A program made the position numbers and the translations under genes. Shown here piece by piece: positions 27,417 through 36,239 of a stretch of DNA of 64,000 nt. The notes beneath the pieces are model-generated. The model was not told where the DNA came from. It ran no database searches and saw only the letters and a list, made by a program, of their open reading frames with translations. The stretch's first letter is position 1; every line of letters starts with the position of its first letter. The stretch comes from Balneolaceae bacterium (GTDB lineage Bacteria; Bacteroidota; Rhodothermia; Balneolales; Balneolaceae), in assembly GCA_006969905.1 (NCBI GenBank), contig CP030887.1, forward strand, positions 1,364,001-1,428,000, in the 5' to 3' direction.

Positions 27417-27442
27417 CACAAAAAAGCCGTCCCCAAATCAAT
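27417..27442. repeat. 26-bp direct repeat, left copy
   Basis: CACAAAAAAGCCGTCCCC followed by AAATCAAT occurs exactly here and again at 28942-28967, bracketing the DUF285 gene. In the right copy it is half of a working terminator; here the partner arm is missing. Confidence 0.85.
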
Positions 27443-27528
27443 ACCGCCTCTATTGTAATAAGTCCCAGTTATTCTTACAAACTTCATAAAGTAAAATTAC
27501 ATTTAGGTGGTAACCTATATATAAGTCT

Positions 27529-28905
27529 ATGAAAGCATTAATTAAGAAGACGCACTATGTCTTAGTTGCGGGTATATGTGTAGTTATTTTTTCTAATGAA
27601 GTATTTGCCCAGGCCACTTTTCAATTAGCAGAAAACGGAGTAACTATTACCTGCGATGGAGCTGAATCGGGAGATACGGAAGAGGTAAATGGAATGATCT
27701 ATACGGCCGTAAATGAAAGTTCTTTGAAGGATAGCCTGAATGTTGGAGCTGACCTTTCTAAAGTTTGTACAAGTTTAGTTGAGGATATGTCAGGTCTATT
27801 CTTCTTAAATGATACATTTAATACTGACATAAGCAGCTGGGATGTGAGTTTAGTAACAAATATGTCGACCATGTTTGCAATGGCCTCAGCATTCAACAAG
27901 GATATCGGTTATTGGGATGTAAGTTCAGTGACAGACATGTCTTTTATGTTCAAAAAGGCACTTTCATTCAATCAGGATATAGGTAATTGGGAGGTAAGTT
28001 TGGTTAATGATATGAAATCTATGTTCAAAGAAGCTACTAAGTTTAATCAGAATATTGATAGTTGGGATGTAAGCTCGGTCGTTGATATGTCATCTATGTT
28101 TGGAAGGGCATCGTCTTTTAATCAGAATATAGGGAGCTGGAATATGAGTTCTGTTATTGTGATGAAATCTATGTTTGAAGATGCGGCAGCTTTCAATCAG
28201 GACATAAACAGCTGGAATGTAAGTTCAGTTGAGAATATGAATGGGTTATTTAAAGGAGCGACTACCTTTAATCAACCGATAGGAGATTGGGAGGTGAGCG
28301 CAGTAAATACAATGGAAAATATGTTTAGAGCAGCCACTTCTTTTGATCAAGATATAGGTAGCTGGGATGTAAGTTCAGTAACGAGAATGTCAAGTATGTT
28401 TGATAGTGCCATTGTTTTTAACCATGACATAGGAGATTGGGATGTCAGTTCGGTTGATAATATGAGATTTATGTTCAAAGAATCAATTAACTTCAATCAG
28501 GATTTAAGTGGTTGGTGTGTTACGAATATAGCTAGCGAGCCAAATAGTTTTTCTACAAATAGTGCTCTAATTTTATCCAATAAACCGGTATGGGGAACAT
28601 GCCCAGGATCTACTTCAACTGAAGAGCCGGATGCAGTTCCTGCCACAGTTGCTTTGCAGCAAAATTACCCGAATCCTTTTAACCCGTCTACCATTATCCG
28701 TTATGAGTTACCTGAACCTACGCAGGTTACAGTGTCCGTATACAACATGTTGGGTCAGCGGGTTCGTATTTTAGCAGATGGAATCAGAAATGCTGGGGTG
28801 CATGATATTCTATTTGATGCCAGAGGATTGTCTTCAGGGGTGTATATTTACCAAATAGTTACCCCCACCCAGATGCTCACTAAACAAATGCTATTAGTGA
28901 AATAA
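27529..28905 (+). CDS. BspA-like DUF285 repeat surface protein with type IX sorting domain
   Basis: A 458-residue exported protein. A signal peptide (about 1-28, ending VFAQ) is followed by a short lead-in. Ten tandem units of about 25 residues (97 to about 345) have the pattern FNxDIxxWDVSSVxxMxxMF, the DUF285/BspA family of leucine-rich-like repeats found on bacterial surface adhesins. The C-terminal type IX sorting domain starts LQQNYPNPFNPSTIIRYELP and ends KQMLLVK. It would be secreted and attached to the cell surface, probably binding host or matrix proteins or other cells (inference). The gene is flanked by 26-bp direct repeats, which suggests it is an inserted or duplicated block. Confidence 0.9.
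   Translation: MKALIKKTHYVLVAGICVVIFSNEVFAQATFQLAENGVTITCDGAESGDTEEVNGMIYTAVNESSLKDSLNVGADLSKVCTSLVEDMSGLFFLNDTFNTDISSWDVSLVTNMSTMFAMASAFNKDIGYWDVSSVTDMSFMFKKALSFNQDIGNWEVSLVNDMKSMFKEATKFNQNIDSWDVSSVVDMSSMFGRASSFNQNIGSWNMSSVIVMKSMFEDAAAFNQDINSWNVSSVENMNGLFKGATTFNQPIGDWEVSAVNTMENMFRAATSFDQDIGSWDVSSVTRMSSMFDSAIVFNHDIGDWDVSSVDNMRFMFKESINFNQDLSGWCVTNIASEPNSFSTNSALILSNKPVWGTCPGSTSTEEPDAVPATVALQQNYPNPFNPSTIIRYELPEPTQVTVSVYNMLGQRVRILADGIRNAGVHDILFDARGLSSGVYIYQIVTPTQMLTKQMLLVK
27817..28491 (+). repeat. Nine full 75-bp tandem coding repeats of the DUF285 region
   Basis: Each unit encodes 25 residues beginning FN or FD and containing W and SSV at fixed positions; a tenth, diverged unit (FNQDLSGW) follows from 28492. 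DNA copies are diverged but in strict 75-bp phase, so copy number could change by slippage or recombination. Confidence 0.85.
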
Positions 28906-28941
28906 GCTTTTCGGTTCGATCTGTTCTGTTTCTATTTTCCT

Positions 28942-28967
28942 CACAAAAAAGCCGTCCCCAAATCAAT
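28942..28967. repeat. 26-bp direct repeat, right copy
   Basis: Exact match to 27417-27442. It forms the distal arm and T tract of the minus-strand terminator at 28945-28978. Confidence 0.85.
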
Positions 28968-28978
28968 GAGTGACGGCT
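28945..28978 (-). terminator. Terminator for the LuxR-type regulator gene
   Basis: On the minus strand, AGCCGTC (28978-28972) pairs with GACGGCT (28956-28950) across a 15-base loop and runs into TTTTTT. It lies about 110 bases beyond the regulator stop codon. A second GACGGCT at 28995 adds an alternative arm. Confidence 0.55.
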
Positions 28979-29090
28979 AATATCATCTACAGACGGCTAT
29001 TACCCCATTTGCATAATCAACATAAATGAAAGATTGCGAGTGCTCAATAAAGGGATTTGCGTAATTTAACTACGTATTTTTACGTAGTAC

Positions 29091-29726
29091 TCAGGTAAGT
29101 GATTTGTTTTCCAGGGCGTATCGTACCAGGGCGGGAGTATTTTTTAACCCAAGTTTCTTCAAAAGATTGGTTCGGTGCTTGTCTACTGTTCGGGGGCTTA
29201 TAAAAAGTTTGGTGGCAATTTCGGAGCTGGTTAACCCATCAATCAACAAAGCAAGGATTTCCCGTTCCCGCGCGGTGATACTTTCACCTTTGTTTTTACG
29301 CAAGCGGGCAAGCCGTATATATTCCCGGGTCATCATCTTTGAGAATTGTTTACCCAGGTAATGTTCTCCATTGGCAATTTTATGTGCTGCATCCAATAGT
29401 TCCAGGCGATGGGCTGATTTGAGTAAAAGCCCGCTTGCACCTGAATCCAAAAACTCATTTAGGACTTCCTCGGATGCTTTTTGAGCTAATATTAGCACCT
29501 GGGCATGGGGATGTTTGGCAACGATTTTATTGGCGAGCTGAATTCCATTAATCTCAGGCATGGTAAAAGAAAGCACACAAAGCTGGGGTTCCACACTCTC
29601 AAAAGCAGTGAGTACCAATGCACCATTATCTACTTCGCTCAGAATCTCAAAGCCATCTTCCCGAAGTATAGAGCTTAAGCCATATCTGAATATTTCGTTG
29701 CCGTCCGCAACTACTGTTTTAATCAT
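29091..29726 (-). CDS. NarL/LuxR-type response regulator with degenerate receiver domain
   Basis: A 211-residue two-domain regulator. The N-terminal receiver (about 1-120) keeps the fold (MIKTVVADGNEIFRYGL, MPEINGIQLAN, conserved Lys103 in GLLLKSA). Residue 53, where the phosphoacceptor Asp should be, is Ser in CVLSFTMP. The acidic pair near the start is reduced to one Asp (ADGN), and the switch Ser/Thr position reads LILAQKA. The C-terminal LuxR-type helix-turn-helix (about 147-205) is intact: ITAREREILALLIDGLTSSE, then KLFISPRTVDKHRTNLLKKL. It therefore probably binds DNA without phosphorylation, controlled by ligand, partner or level. No histidine kinase is nearby. Confidence 0.9.
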   Translation of the reverse strand: MIKTVVADGNEIFRYGLSSILREDGFEILSEVDNGALVLTAFESVEPQLCVLSFTMPEINGIQLANKIVAKHPHAQVLILAQKASEEVLNEFLDSGASGLLLKSAHRLELLDAAHKIANGEHYLGKQFSKMMTREYIRLARLRKNKGESITAREREILALLIDGLTSSEIATKLFISPRTVDKHRTNLLKKLGLKNTPALVRYALENKSLT

Positions 29727-29847
29727 TCCTCAGAGACCTCCCCAAGCTCGTTGGATTACAAATGGACGAATAATTTAATTAAAATAATTGGTTAGGCAAG
29801 TATTTTTTTATGCTTTTCAACCGGTAAGGTATTTGATCGAGTTTTTT

Positions 29848-29908
29848 GCGAATGCAGTGAAGCAATCTATTGCCTTAACTGCGGGATCGATTCGCTATGC
29901 TCGCGAAT
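29848..29908. repeat. Degenerate palindromic intergenic repeat
   Basis: GCGAATGCAGTGAAGCAATC near the left end and GGGATCGATTCGCTATGC then TCGCGAAT near the right form an imperfect inverted repeat in the gap before the 140-residue membrane protein. It resembles interspersed intergenic repeats of unknown origin. Nothing else is seen in this gap. Confidence 0.4.
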
Positions 29909-29931
29909 ACCATCCATTTTTCCTGCTTTGC

Positions 29932-30354
29932 TTAGAGCAGCATAAATAGCCCCAAACCGCTTTTCAGGCTCCAGAGAATGGTTCGTATCCAATTAGTAGA
30001 AACTAAACGATCTATTACTTCAGCATTTTTTGAATTATTCAGTTTAGCATGGGCGGGAACTGAAAGAAGAAAGGTTGACAACCAGATAGCCAGTACTAAA
30101 TAGAAGCCCATTGTATGAAGAGAAACCCAACCGTTAAACCAGCTGAGTATTCCGGAAGTAACTAATTCACATATCATAACAGGCATTACAATAAAGCCTG
30201 TTTTTGAAGAATGGAGATTGTGGAATTCCTGAAAACGAGTTTCCTCAATAAAACGAAAGGAAGGGTAGTGAACTGTTTGTACATACCAGATGAGACCCGT
30301 CATAAAGACCGAGCAAACTATATTGATTAAAAAAATGAGGTCATGAGGCATCAA
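29932..30354 (-). CDS. Conserved four-helix membrane protein, function unknown
   Basis: A 140-residue integral membrane protein with four predicted transmembrane helices (about 5-25, 55-73, 80-100, 122-140). Conserved-looking features include WYVQTVHYPSFRFI after the first helix, FHNLHSSKTGFIVMPVM in the loop and second helix, and VIDRLVSTNWIRTILWS before the last. The His/Tyr/Pro and TNWIRT motifs are seen in small uncharacterised membrane proteins, and I do not recognise an activity. It is divergent from aspS with 83 bases between the two. Confidence 0.7.
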   Translation of the reverse strand: MMPHDLIFLINIVCSVFMTGLIWYVQTVHYPSFRFIEETRFQEFHNLHSSKTGFIVMPVMICELVTSGILSWFNGWVSLHTMGFYLVLAIWLSTFLLSVPAHAKLNNSKNAEVIDRLVSTNWIRTILWSLKSGLGLFMLL

Positions 30355-30437
30355 ATCAAGCGATTCGTTTTCATTATGCTTATTTTTGTCAGCTTGTTAA
30401 CCAAAGTTTTCACTCTACGATTCATCGAACTATATAA

Positions 30438-32213
30438 ATGGCTTTCAAAAGAACACATACCTGCGGGGAATTAACTGCGGCACACCTGGAAGAGGAAGTA
30501 ATTTTAAATGGCTGGGTTGGGCCCCGTCGTGATCTTGGAGGACTCATTTTTATTGATCTCAGAGATCGCTACGGGATTACACAGGTAGTATTTACAGAGA
30601 CCGATGAGGAACTCCACAGAAAAGCAGAACAACTACGTGCAGAGTATGTTGTATGCGTGAAGGGTAAAGTGATACCACGGGGAGAAGAAAATATAAACCC
30701 GAATCTGGTTACGGGAGAAATTGAGATTGAGGCTACAAGCCTGGTTATTTATTCGGAAGCGGAAACCCCTCCTTTTGAAATTAAGGATGGAATTCCTACC
30801 AACGAAGAAACCCGTTTGCGATATCGGTATTTGGATCTAAGGCGACCAGAAATCCAACAAAAGCTGATGCTGCGATCAAAGGCATACCAGGTTATCCATT
30901 CGTATTACCAGGACCATAACTTTGCAGAAGTGGAAACCCCTGTTCTTATGAAAAGCACCCCGGAAGGAGCCCGTGACTATTTGGTACCCAGCCGGGTGAA
31001 TGAAGGAAAATTCTTTGCCTTACCGCAAAGCCCCCAAACCTACAAGCAGTTGCTTATGGTTTCAGGTTTTGATCGTTATTTCCAGATTGTGAAGTGTTTC
31101 CGTGACGAGGATTTACGAGCAGACCGGCAGCCGGAATTTACCCAGATTGATGTGGAAATGTCATTTGTGAATGAGGATGATGTTTATGCCCATCATGAAG
31201 GCCTAATGAAAAAGCTTTTTAAGGAAACCATTGGCGAAGAGATTAAAACACCCTTTCCCAGGATGACCTACGAGCAAGCCATGAATACCTACGGTTCGGA
31301 TAAACCGGATACACGTTTTGGCCTTGAGTTTGTTGATTTTTCAGAGATTGTCCGGGGTGCAGAGTTCAAGGTTTTTTCCGGAACGGTTGAAAGTGGCGGT
31401 GCAGTAGTTGGAATAACTGTACCGGGTCAGGGTGAAATTGGCCGTGGTGCTATTGACCGGCTTACAGACCGGGTTAAAAAAGAAACCGGTGCCGGTGGTT
31501 TGATCTATATCAAAATGCAGGAAGACGGGCCGTTATGTAGTGTGGCAAAGTTTTTGACAGATGATATTGTTACAAAAATGGTAGACGCATCCGGTGCCAA
31601 AAAAGGAGATTTGGTATTGATTCTTGCAGGACCCAAACCAAGTGTATTGGAACAACTAGGTCAACTCCGTCTCATGATGGGCAAGGAACATAGTTTAATA
31701 GATGAGTCCGCTTATAATTTTCTTTGGGTTACCGAATTTCCATTGCTTGAATGGGACGAAGAAACCAGACGCTATCATGCCATGCACCATCCATTCACTT
31801 CTCCAAAAGAAGAAGACATGGATAAACTGGATTCTGATCCTGCTTCGGTTAAAGCCCGGGCGTACGATTTAGTGCTTAATGGATCGGAAATTGGTGGAGG
31901 ATCAATTCGGATTCATAACCGAGAAGTACAACAGAAAATGTTTGAACTGCTGGGTATTGGTGAGAAAGAAGCAGAGGAGAAATTCGGATTTCTGCTTTCG
32001 GCATTCAAATATGGTGCCCCTCCTCATGGCGGCATTGCCTTGGGGCTTGACCGTATTATAATGTTGCTGACTGGGGCACAAAGCTTGCGGGATGTAATTG
32101 CATTCCCCAAAAACCAAAAAGCGCAAAGCTTAATGGATAACAGTCCTGATGTAGTTGACAAAGCACAATTGGACGAACTTCATATCTCATTAAAGAAAAA
32201 ACCCGGCGCATGA
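30438..32213 (+). CDS. aspS: Aspartyl-tRNA synthetase, bacterial type
   Basis: A 591-residue class IIb synthetase. An N-terminal OB anticodon-binding domain (CGELTAAHLEEEVILNGWVG) precedes the class II core with motif 2 (FRDEDLRADRQPEFTQID) and motif 3 (GIALGLDRIIMLL). The bacterial GAD insertion lies between them (about 290-420). It charges tRNA-Asp; whether it is discriminating or also charges tRNA-Asn cannot be decided safely by eye. The last codons overlap the DUF429 gene (ATGA), so the two are translationally coupled. Confidence 0.95.
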   Translation: MAFKRTHTCGELTAAHLEEEVILNGWVGPRRDLGGLIFIDLRDRYGITQVVFTETDEELHRKAEQLRAEYVVCVKGKVIPRGEENINPNLVTGEIEIEATSLVIYSEAETPPFEIKDGIPTNEETRLRYRYLDLRRPEIQQKLMLRSKAYQVIHSYYQDHNFAEVETPVLMKSTPEGARDYLVPSRVNEGKFFALPQSPQTYKQLLMVSGFDRYFQIVKCFRDEDLRADRQPEFTQIDVEMSFVNEDDVYAHHEGLMKKLFKETIGEEIKTPFPRMTYEQAMNTYGSDKPDTRFGLEFVDFSEIVRGAEFKVFSGTVESGGAVVGITVPGQGEIGRGAIDRLTDRVKKETGAGGLIYIKMQEDGPLCSVAKFLTDDIVTKMVDASGAKKGDLVLILAGPKPSVLEQLGQLRLMMGKEHSLIDESAYNFLWVTEFPLLEWDEETRRYHAMHHPFTSPKEEDMDKLDSDPASVKARAYDLVLNGSEIGGGSIRIHNREVQQKMFELLGIGEKEAEEKFGFLLSAFKYGAPPHGGIALGLDRIIMLLTGAQSLRDVIAFPKNQKAQSLMDNSPDVVDKAQLDELHISLKKKPGA

Positions 32214-32917
32214 AGACAGCAGGAATAGATGGTTGCAAAATAGGTTGGTTGTTAATCACTTTTAATGAAGGTGCGGCTAGCTATGAAGTATTGAGAACAA
32301 AGGAAGATATTCATAAAGCCTTTGAAGAGTACGACCGGATATTTATTGATATGCCGATTGGTTTGCAAGATGAAGACTATCACCGGGAATGTGATGTTTT
32401 ACTGAGAAAAGAACTTGGAGCAGATTACGCTCCGAGTGTTTTTACACCCCCCATACGCCCGGCACTGCATGCGCCAAGCTATGCTGAAGCCAATATGATC
32501 AGCTTTGATTATACTGAGAAAAAGCTCTCTCTCCAGGCATGGAACATAGTTCCTAAAATTCAGCAGGTAGATGAGTTGCTACGGCAAAATGACGAGCTAA
32601 AAGACAAAGTACTTGAAAGCCACCCGGAATATTTATTTCAAAAGCTGAACGGAGGGCTCATTTTTCAAAAGAAAAACCTCAAAAAAGGTATTAAGCACCG
32701 CCTCGAACTCATAAGAAATATTGAGCCGGTTGCAGATGATTTTTTCAGAGATATAAAAGAAGAGTATCGCAGAAATGAAATTGCAGAAGATGATATTGTA
32801 GATGCAATGGCTCTTGCTTTGTTTGCAAAGTGGTCAGTTGATAAAGGGCTTAAAACCATACCGGAAACAGTGCCTTTTGATTCTGAGGGGCTGAAAATGG
32901 CGTATCACTACGTGTAA
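32210..32917 (+). CDS. DUF429 RNase H-like fold protein
   Basis: A 235-residue protein of the DUF429 family (predicted RNase H-like nuclease fold). Acidic motifs are placed as in that fold: AGIDGCKIGWLLITF (3-17), IFIDMPIGLQDE, ESHPEYLFQKLNGG and the late DDIVDAMALALFA. Asp7, Asp47-region and the C-terminal Asp pair could form a metal site. No substrate is known. It overlaps aspS by four bases, so it may act on nucleic acid or tRNA in a quality-control role, but that is only context-based. Confidence 0.85.
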   Translation: MKTAGIDGCKIGWLLITFNEGAASYEVLRTKEDIHKAFEEYDRIFIDMPIGLQDEDYHRECDVLLRKELGADYAPSVFTPPIRPALHAPSYAEANMISFDYTEKKLSLQAWNIVPKIQQVDELLRQNDELKDKVLESHPEYLFQKLNGGLIFQKKNLKKGIKHRLELIRNIEPVADDFFRDIKEEYRRNEIAEDDIVDAMALALFAKWSVDKGLKTIPETVPFDSEGLKMAYHYV

Positions 32918-32928
32918 TAAGTACACGT
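32910..32928. terminator. Hairpin between converging DUF429 and sthA genes
   Basis: ACGTGTA-ATAAG-TACACGT, a perfect 7-bp stem spanning the DUF429 stop codon and reaching the sthA stop. No T tract follows on either side, so termination is uncertain. Confidence 0.4.
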
Positions 32929-34379
32929 TATTTCAAAAGCTTTTTGTATTTAACTCCTGCTTTATAAACACGGTTAATTCCATTAAAAGCAGCAACCCGG
33001 TAAAGCTCACTGTATGTCGGGTAATTGAGCACATGATTTATGAAGTACCGTATGTCTCCACCTAACGACATTACAGCTTGCCCAAGGTGAATTAAATCAC
33101 TTGCACGCTCACCGATAATATGAATACCCAAAAGCTTCAGGGTTTTGGTATCAAAAACCAATTTGAGAAGTCCTGTTTGCTGGTTGCTTACATCCCCCTG
33201 GGTAATATTTTTATAGTAAGCCCTCCCAACAGTAATATCCAATCCTTTTTCTCTTGCCTCGTTTTCAGTAAGCCCGATGTTTGACATTTCCGGGATAGAA
33301 TAAATACCGTAAGGTATTTCGGCTTCTACTTCGAGCCTTGCTATGTCAAACATTTTGCAAGAAGCGATTCTACCCTGGGTAAAAGAAGCCGAAGCCAGGC
33401 GTGGAAATCCTACGACATCACCTGCAGCATAAATGCTCTCAACAGAAGAACGCATATCTTTGTCAACTTTAACAAAACCTTCCTTATCTAGTTTTATCCC
33501 GACCTTATCCAGCCCGATATTTTTTGTATTTGGTGTTTTACCCCCAAGATAAAGCACGTGCTCTGTTTCAATTACATATTTACGGCCCGGCTCTTTATCA
33601 TCTTTAATTTGGTAACTCACTTCTGTAACATTTCGAATATCATTGTCTTTGATTCGAATATTCTTTGTCGGCATAACTATCTCGATCTTATTATCTGCTA
33701 AGATCTCATGTACCTGTTCGGCTATCTCATGGTCGAGCCAGCGCAGAAAGGTGTCGTTCTCGTTCAGGATAGTTACCCTGGTTCCTAGCTTCGAAAATGT
33801 GGTAGCATACTCAATGGCATTTACACCAATACCTATAACAACGAGCCGGCGGGGTATGTGGGTAAGTGTTAGAATAGAAGCATAATCCAGGATTTTATTA
33901 TGATCCAGCTTAAAGTTCTTAGGCTGTATCGGCTTGCTTCCTGTGGCAACAAGAATGTATTCTGCAGTAAATTTCTTTGTTTCTCCATCGCCGTTTTTAA
34001 CCTCTACAGTATTGGGATCAATCAAAACGCCAAAACCTCTGTAGATATCCACTTCATTTTTCTTCAGGTCTTTGGCTACTTTTTTGTTCTTACTTTTAAG
34101 GGTTTTTTCTTTATATGAGAGTAATTCAGCCATCTCATATTTAGCATAAGGCTTGATATTTTCCTCATCAGGAAACTGGTTGTGATATCTTTGTATAATC
34201 CTGGCGGTTTCTCTTAGCGCTTTACTGGGTACAGTGCCTGTATTAATCCATGCCCCTCCCAGATACTTTTCATTAGCTTCAATGACCAATGCTTTTTTAC
34301 CAAACTTGGAGCTTTGCATAGCACATGAAAACCCTGCCGGACCGCTCCCGAGAATAATTACGTCGTAGTCGTATTTCAT
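32928..34379 (-). CDS. sthA: Soluble pyridine nucleotide transhydrogenase
   Basis: A 483-residue flavoprotein of the disulfide reductase superfamily. The FAD site VIILGSGPAGFSCAMQS (about 7-23) and the NAD(P) site VVIGIGVNAIEYAT are clear, as is AAGDVVGFP near the middle. Where lipoamide dehydrogenase and glutathione reductase have a CxxxxC redox pair, this protein reads GGAWINTGTVPSKALRE, with no cysteines, as in Sth enzymes. It therefore fits energy-independent NADPH/NAD+ transhydrogenase, balancing the two cofactors in the cytoplasm. The C-terminal dimerisation domain is complete. It is divergent from sodA across 225 bases. Confidence 0.9.
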   Translation of the reverse strand: MKYDYDVIILGSGPAGFSCAMQSSKFGKKALVIEANEKYLGGAWINTGTVPSKALRETARIIQRYHNQFPDEENIKPYAKYEMAELLSYKEKTLKSKNKKVAKDLKKNEVDIYRGFGVLIDPNTVEVKNGDGETKKFTAEYILVATGSKPIQPKNFKLDHNKILDYASILTLTHIPRRLVVIGIGVNAIEYATTFSKLGTRVTILNENDTFLRWLDHEIAEQVHEILADNKIEIVMPTKNIRIKDNDIRNVTEVSYQIKDDKEPGRKYVIETEHVLYLGGKTPNTKNIGLDKVGIKLDKEGFVKVDKDMRSSVESIYAAGDVVGFPRLASASFTQGRIASCKMFDIARLEVEAEIPYGIYSIPEMSNIGLTENEAREKGLDITVGRAYYKNITQGDVSNQQTGLLKLVFDTKTLKLLGIHIIGERASDLIHLGQAVMSLGGDIRYFINHVLNYPTYSELYRVAAFNGINRVYKAGVKYKKLLK

Positions 34380-34604
34380 AAATCGATGTAGTGATAATGT
34401 GAGGCGCTAAAGATAACCTATTTTTGGTAGTAAAGCAGGGAGCTATTCAGGCATAGTATTATTAAATGATGCAGATAGAAGCTTTAGATAAGGTTTAGGA
34501 ACGAAATTTTGAGTGCCTTTGCTTATTTTAATACGAATTTATTAATGCATCCTATTTATGATGGATGTTATATAGACACAATTTTAATTTAAAACGAGGA
34601 AAAA

Positions 34605-35210
34605 ATGGCTTACTCATTACCGGAACTGCCATACGCTTACGATGCACTTGAACCACACATAGATGCAAGAACTATGGAAATCCATCATGGAAAGCATCAT
34701 GCGGGATATACGAATAATTTAAATAATGCAATTGCAGGTACCGACATGGAAGGCAAGAGTATTGAAGATCTTTTGGCTAACCATACTGATAACGGAGCGG
34801 TAAGGAATAATGGTGGTGGTTTTTATAACCACAGTTTATTCTGGTCAATCTTATCTCCCAACGGTGGGGGAGAACCCTCAGGAGAATTAGCTGATGCAAT
34901 TAATGAGGCATTTGGTTCTTTTGATGATTTTAAAGAAGCCTTTTCAAAAGCAGCTGCGACACGTTTTGGTTCGGGTTGGGCATGGCTTTGTGTACATCCT
35001 GGAGGCAAGGTAGAAGTTTGCTCAACAGCTAACCAGGATAATTCATTAATGCCAAATATTGGTTGTGACGGCACTCCTATTTTAGGCCTCGATGTTTGGG
35101 AACATGCCTATTATCTGCATTACCAAAACCGGCGTCCGGATTATATCGCTGCTTTTTGGAATGTGGTGAACTGGGATAAAGTAAGTGAATATTATAATGC
35201 CGGAAAATAA
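34605..35210 (+). CDS. sodA: Superoxide dismutase, Mn-type (Fe/Mn family)
   Basis: A 201-residue Fe/Mn superoxide dismutase. Metal ligands are His27 (MEIHHGKHH), His76 (YNHSLFW), Asp163 and His167 (LDVWEHAYY). Gln144 in ANQDNS, and Gly in place of the Gln used by iron enzymes before NHSLFW, point to the Mn subtype. It has no signal peptide, so it protects the cytoplasm from superoxide. A CGAGGA motif precedes the ATG. The bacilliredoxin gene follows 100 bases later behind a hairpin, making a small oxidative-stress cluster. Confidence 0.94.
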   Translation: MAYSLPELPYAYDALEPHIDARTMEIHHGKHHAGYTNNLNNAIAGTDMEGKSIEDLLANHTDNGAVRNNGGGFYNHSLFWSILSPNGGGEPSGELADAINEAFGSFDDFKEAFSKAAATRFGSGWAWLCVHPGGKVEVCSTANQDNSLMPNIGCDGTPILGLDVWEHAYYLHYQNRRPDYIAAFWNVVNWDKVSEYYNAGK

Positions 35211-35224
35211 GCTTATCTACTATG

Positions 35225-35261
35225 CTTCAATAGTTCGAAAGGACTATTGAAGTAGGTTTTT
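35225..35261 (+). terminator. Probable terminator after sodA
   Basis: A perfect 10-bp stem CTTCAATAGT / ACTATTGAAG with loop TCGAAAGG, followed shortly by TTTTT. It starts 15 bases after the stop codon. Confidence 0.65.
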
Positions 35262-35310
35262 AGATGAGCAACTATGTATCTTTATTACGAATAATTTAAA
35301 GGAGAATATT

Positions 35311-35757
35311 ATGCAGTTTGGATTTGGTATAGGCCCGGATACTTCATGGATGAGGGAAGAACTCACGCAATTTGGCGTTGAGGAGCTTAAAACCCCGGAA
35401 GATGTAGATCGTGCTATGAAAGAATACAAAGGCACCATGTTGATGGCGATCAATTCCGTATGTGGCTGTGCAGCAGGTAATGCACGCCCTGGTTTAGGTA
35501 TTGCTTTAGAGAATTCTGAAGTAAAGCCCGATCATATGGTTACCGTATTTGCCGGCCAGGATAAGGAAGCTACGGCTCATGCCAGGGAATACTTTAGCGA
35601 GTATCCTCCTTCATCACCTGCCTTTGCATATTTTGTAGACGGTGAGATAAAAGCCATGATACCTCGCCACCGTATTGAAGGAAGAACCAGCCAGGATGTT
35701 GCTAATGACTTGAAAATGGTATTTGAAGCTTTTGGAAAAGAAAAAGCCCAGAAATAG
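35311..35757 (+). CDS. BrxA/BrxB-type bacilliredoxin (YphP/YqiW family)
   Basis: A 148-residue thioredoxin-fold protein. The family-specific redox site CGC is at Cys51-Gly52-Cys53 (AINSVCGCAAGNARPG). The ending IEGRTSQDVANDLKMVFEAF is also typical. Bacilliredoxins remove bacillithiol from proteins; this family is present in bacteria that make bacillithiol, which includes Balneolota-type lineages as far as I know, but no bsh gene lies in this window. AAAGGAG precedes the ATG. Its position beside sodA fits a redox-stress role. Confidence 0.9.
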   Translation: MQFGFGIGPDTSWMREELTQFGVEELKTPEDVDRAMKEYKGTMLMAINSVCGCAAGNARPGLGIALENSEVKPDHMVTVFAGQDKEATAHAREYFSEYPPSSPAFAYFVDGEIKAMIPRHRIEGRTSQDVANDLKMVFEAFGKEKAQK

Positions 35758-35782
35758 ATAACTTCCGTATTGAAAATTTATA

Positions 35783-35817
35783 AAAACCCATTACATTTTA
35801 TGTGATGGGTTTTTTTA
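35783..35817 (+). terminator. Rho-independent terminator after the bacilliredoxin gene
   Basis: ACCCAT / ATGGGT stem extended inward by TACAT/ATGTG and outward by AAA/TTT, followed by seven T residues. Confidence 0.9.
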
Positions 35818-35846
35818 TTACCATCAGTTGTAATTACCGGGGTTGA

Positions 35847-36221
35847 ATGCAGATATCTAAAAAGGCAATTATTGTTGAGGACAATTTGGTACTCTCCATT
35901 TTATATGAGAACTACCTGGAGGGAATGGTTTTTAAAACAGTGGGTAAGATTAAAAGTGGGGAAGCTGCTGTAAAACTGGTAGAAAAATATAAGCCTGATG
36001 TGGTGATTATGGATATTAAACTGGAAGGTGAAATGGATGGAATTGAAGCAGCAGTAAAAATCAGGTCTTTTTCTACTTCCCCTATCATTTTTATAACAGG
36101 CAACTCTGACCCGATGCATGTTGAAAGGGCAAAACTGGTTTCAAATTCTGACTTTCTTCGAAAACCTGTAACGGAAGAAATCCTGTCTGCAGCGGTGGAG
36201 AATATGCTGGGCAGCTCTTAG
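35847..36221 (+). CDS. Stand-alone CheY-like response regulator receiver
   Basis: A 124-residue single-domain receiver. The acidic pocket (VEDN, Glu11-Asp12), phosphoacceptor Asp56 in VVIMDIKLEGEMDG, the switch Thr in FITGNSD and the conserved Lys in FLRKPVTEE are all present, so unlike the LuxR-type regulator at 29091 it can accept phosphate. The KLEGEMDGIEAA form is common in receivers paired with hybrid kinases and PAS sensors. It has no output domain and no neighbouring kinase, so it acts through a partner. It converges on the slipin gene with 18 bases between stops. Confidence 0.9.
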   Translation: MQISKKAIIVEDNLVLSILYENYLEGMVFKTVGKIKSGEAAVKLVEKYKPDVVIMDIKLEGEMDGIEAAVKIRSFSTSPIIFITGNSDPMHVERAKLVSNSDFLRKPVTEEILSAAVENMLGSS

Positions 36222-36239
36222 TAAGTTTCAGGATTCCGG

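Noticed and set aside
27817-28540. Regular 75-bp repeats as a possible CRISPR array
   Set aside because: The repeats are contiguous, coding and diverged, without spacers; they encode DUF285 units.
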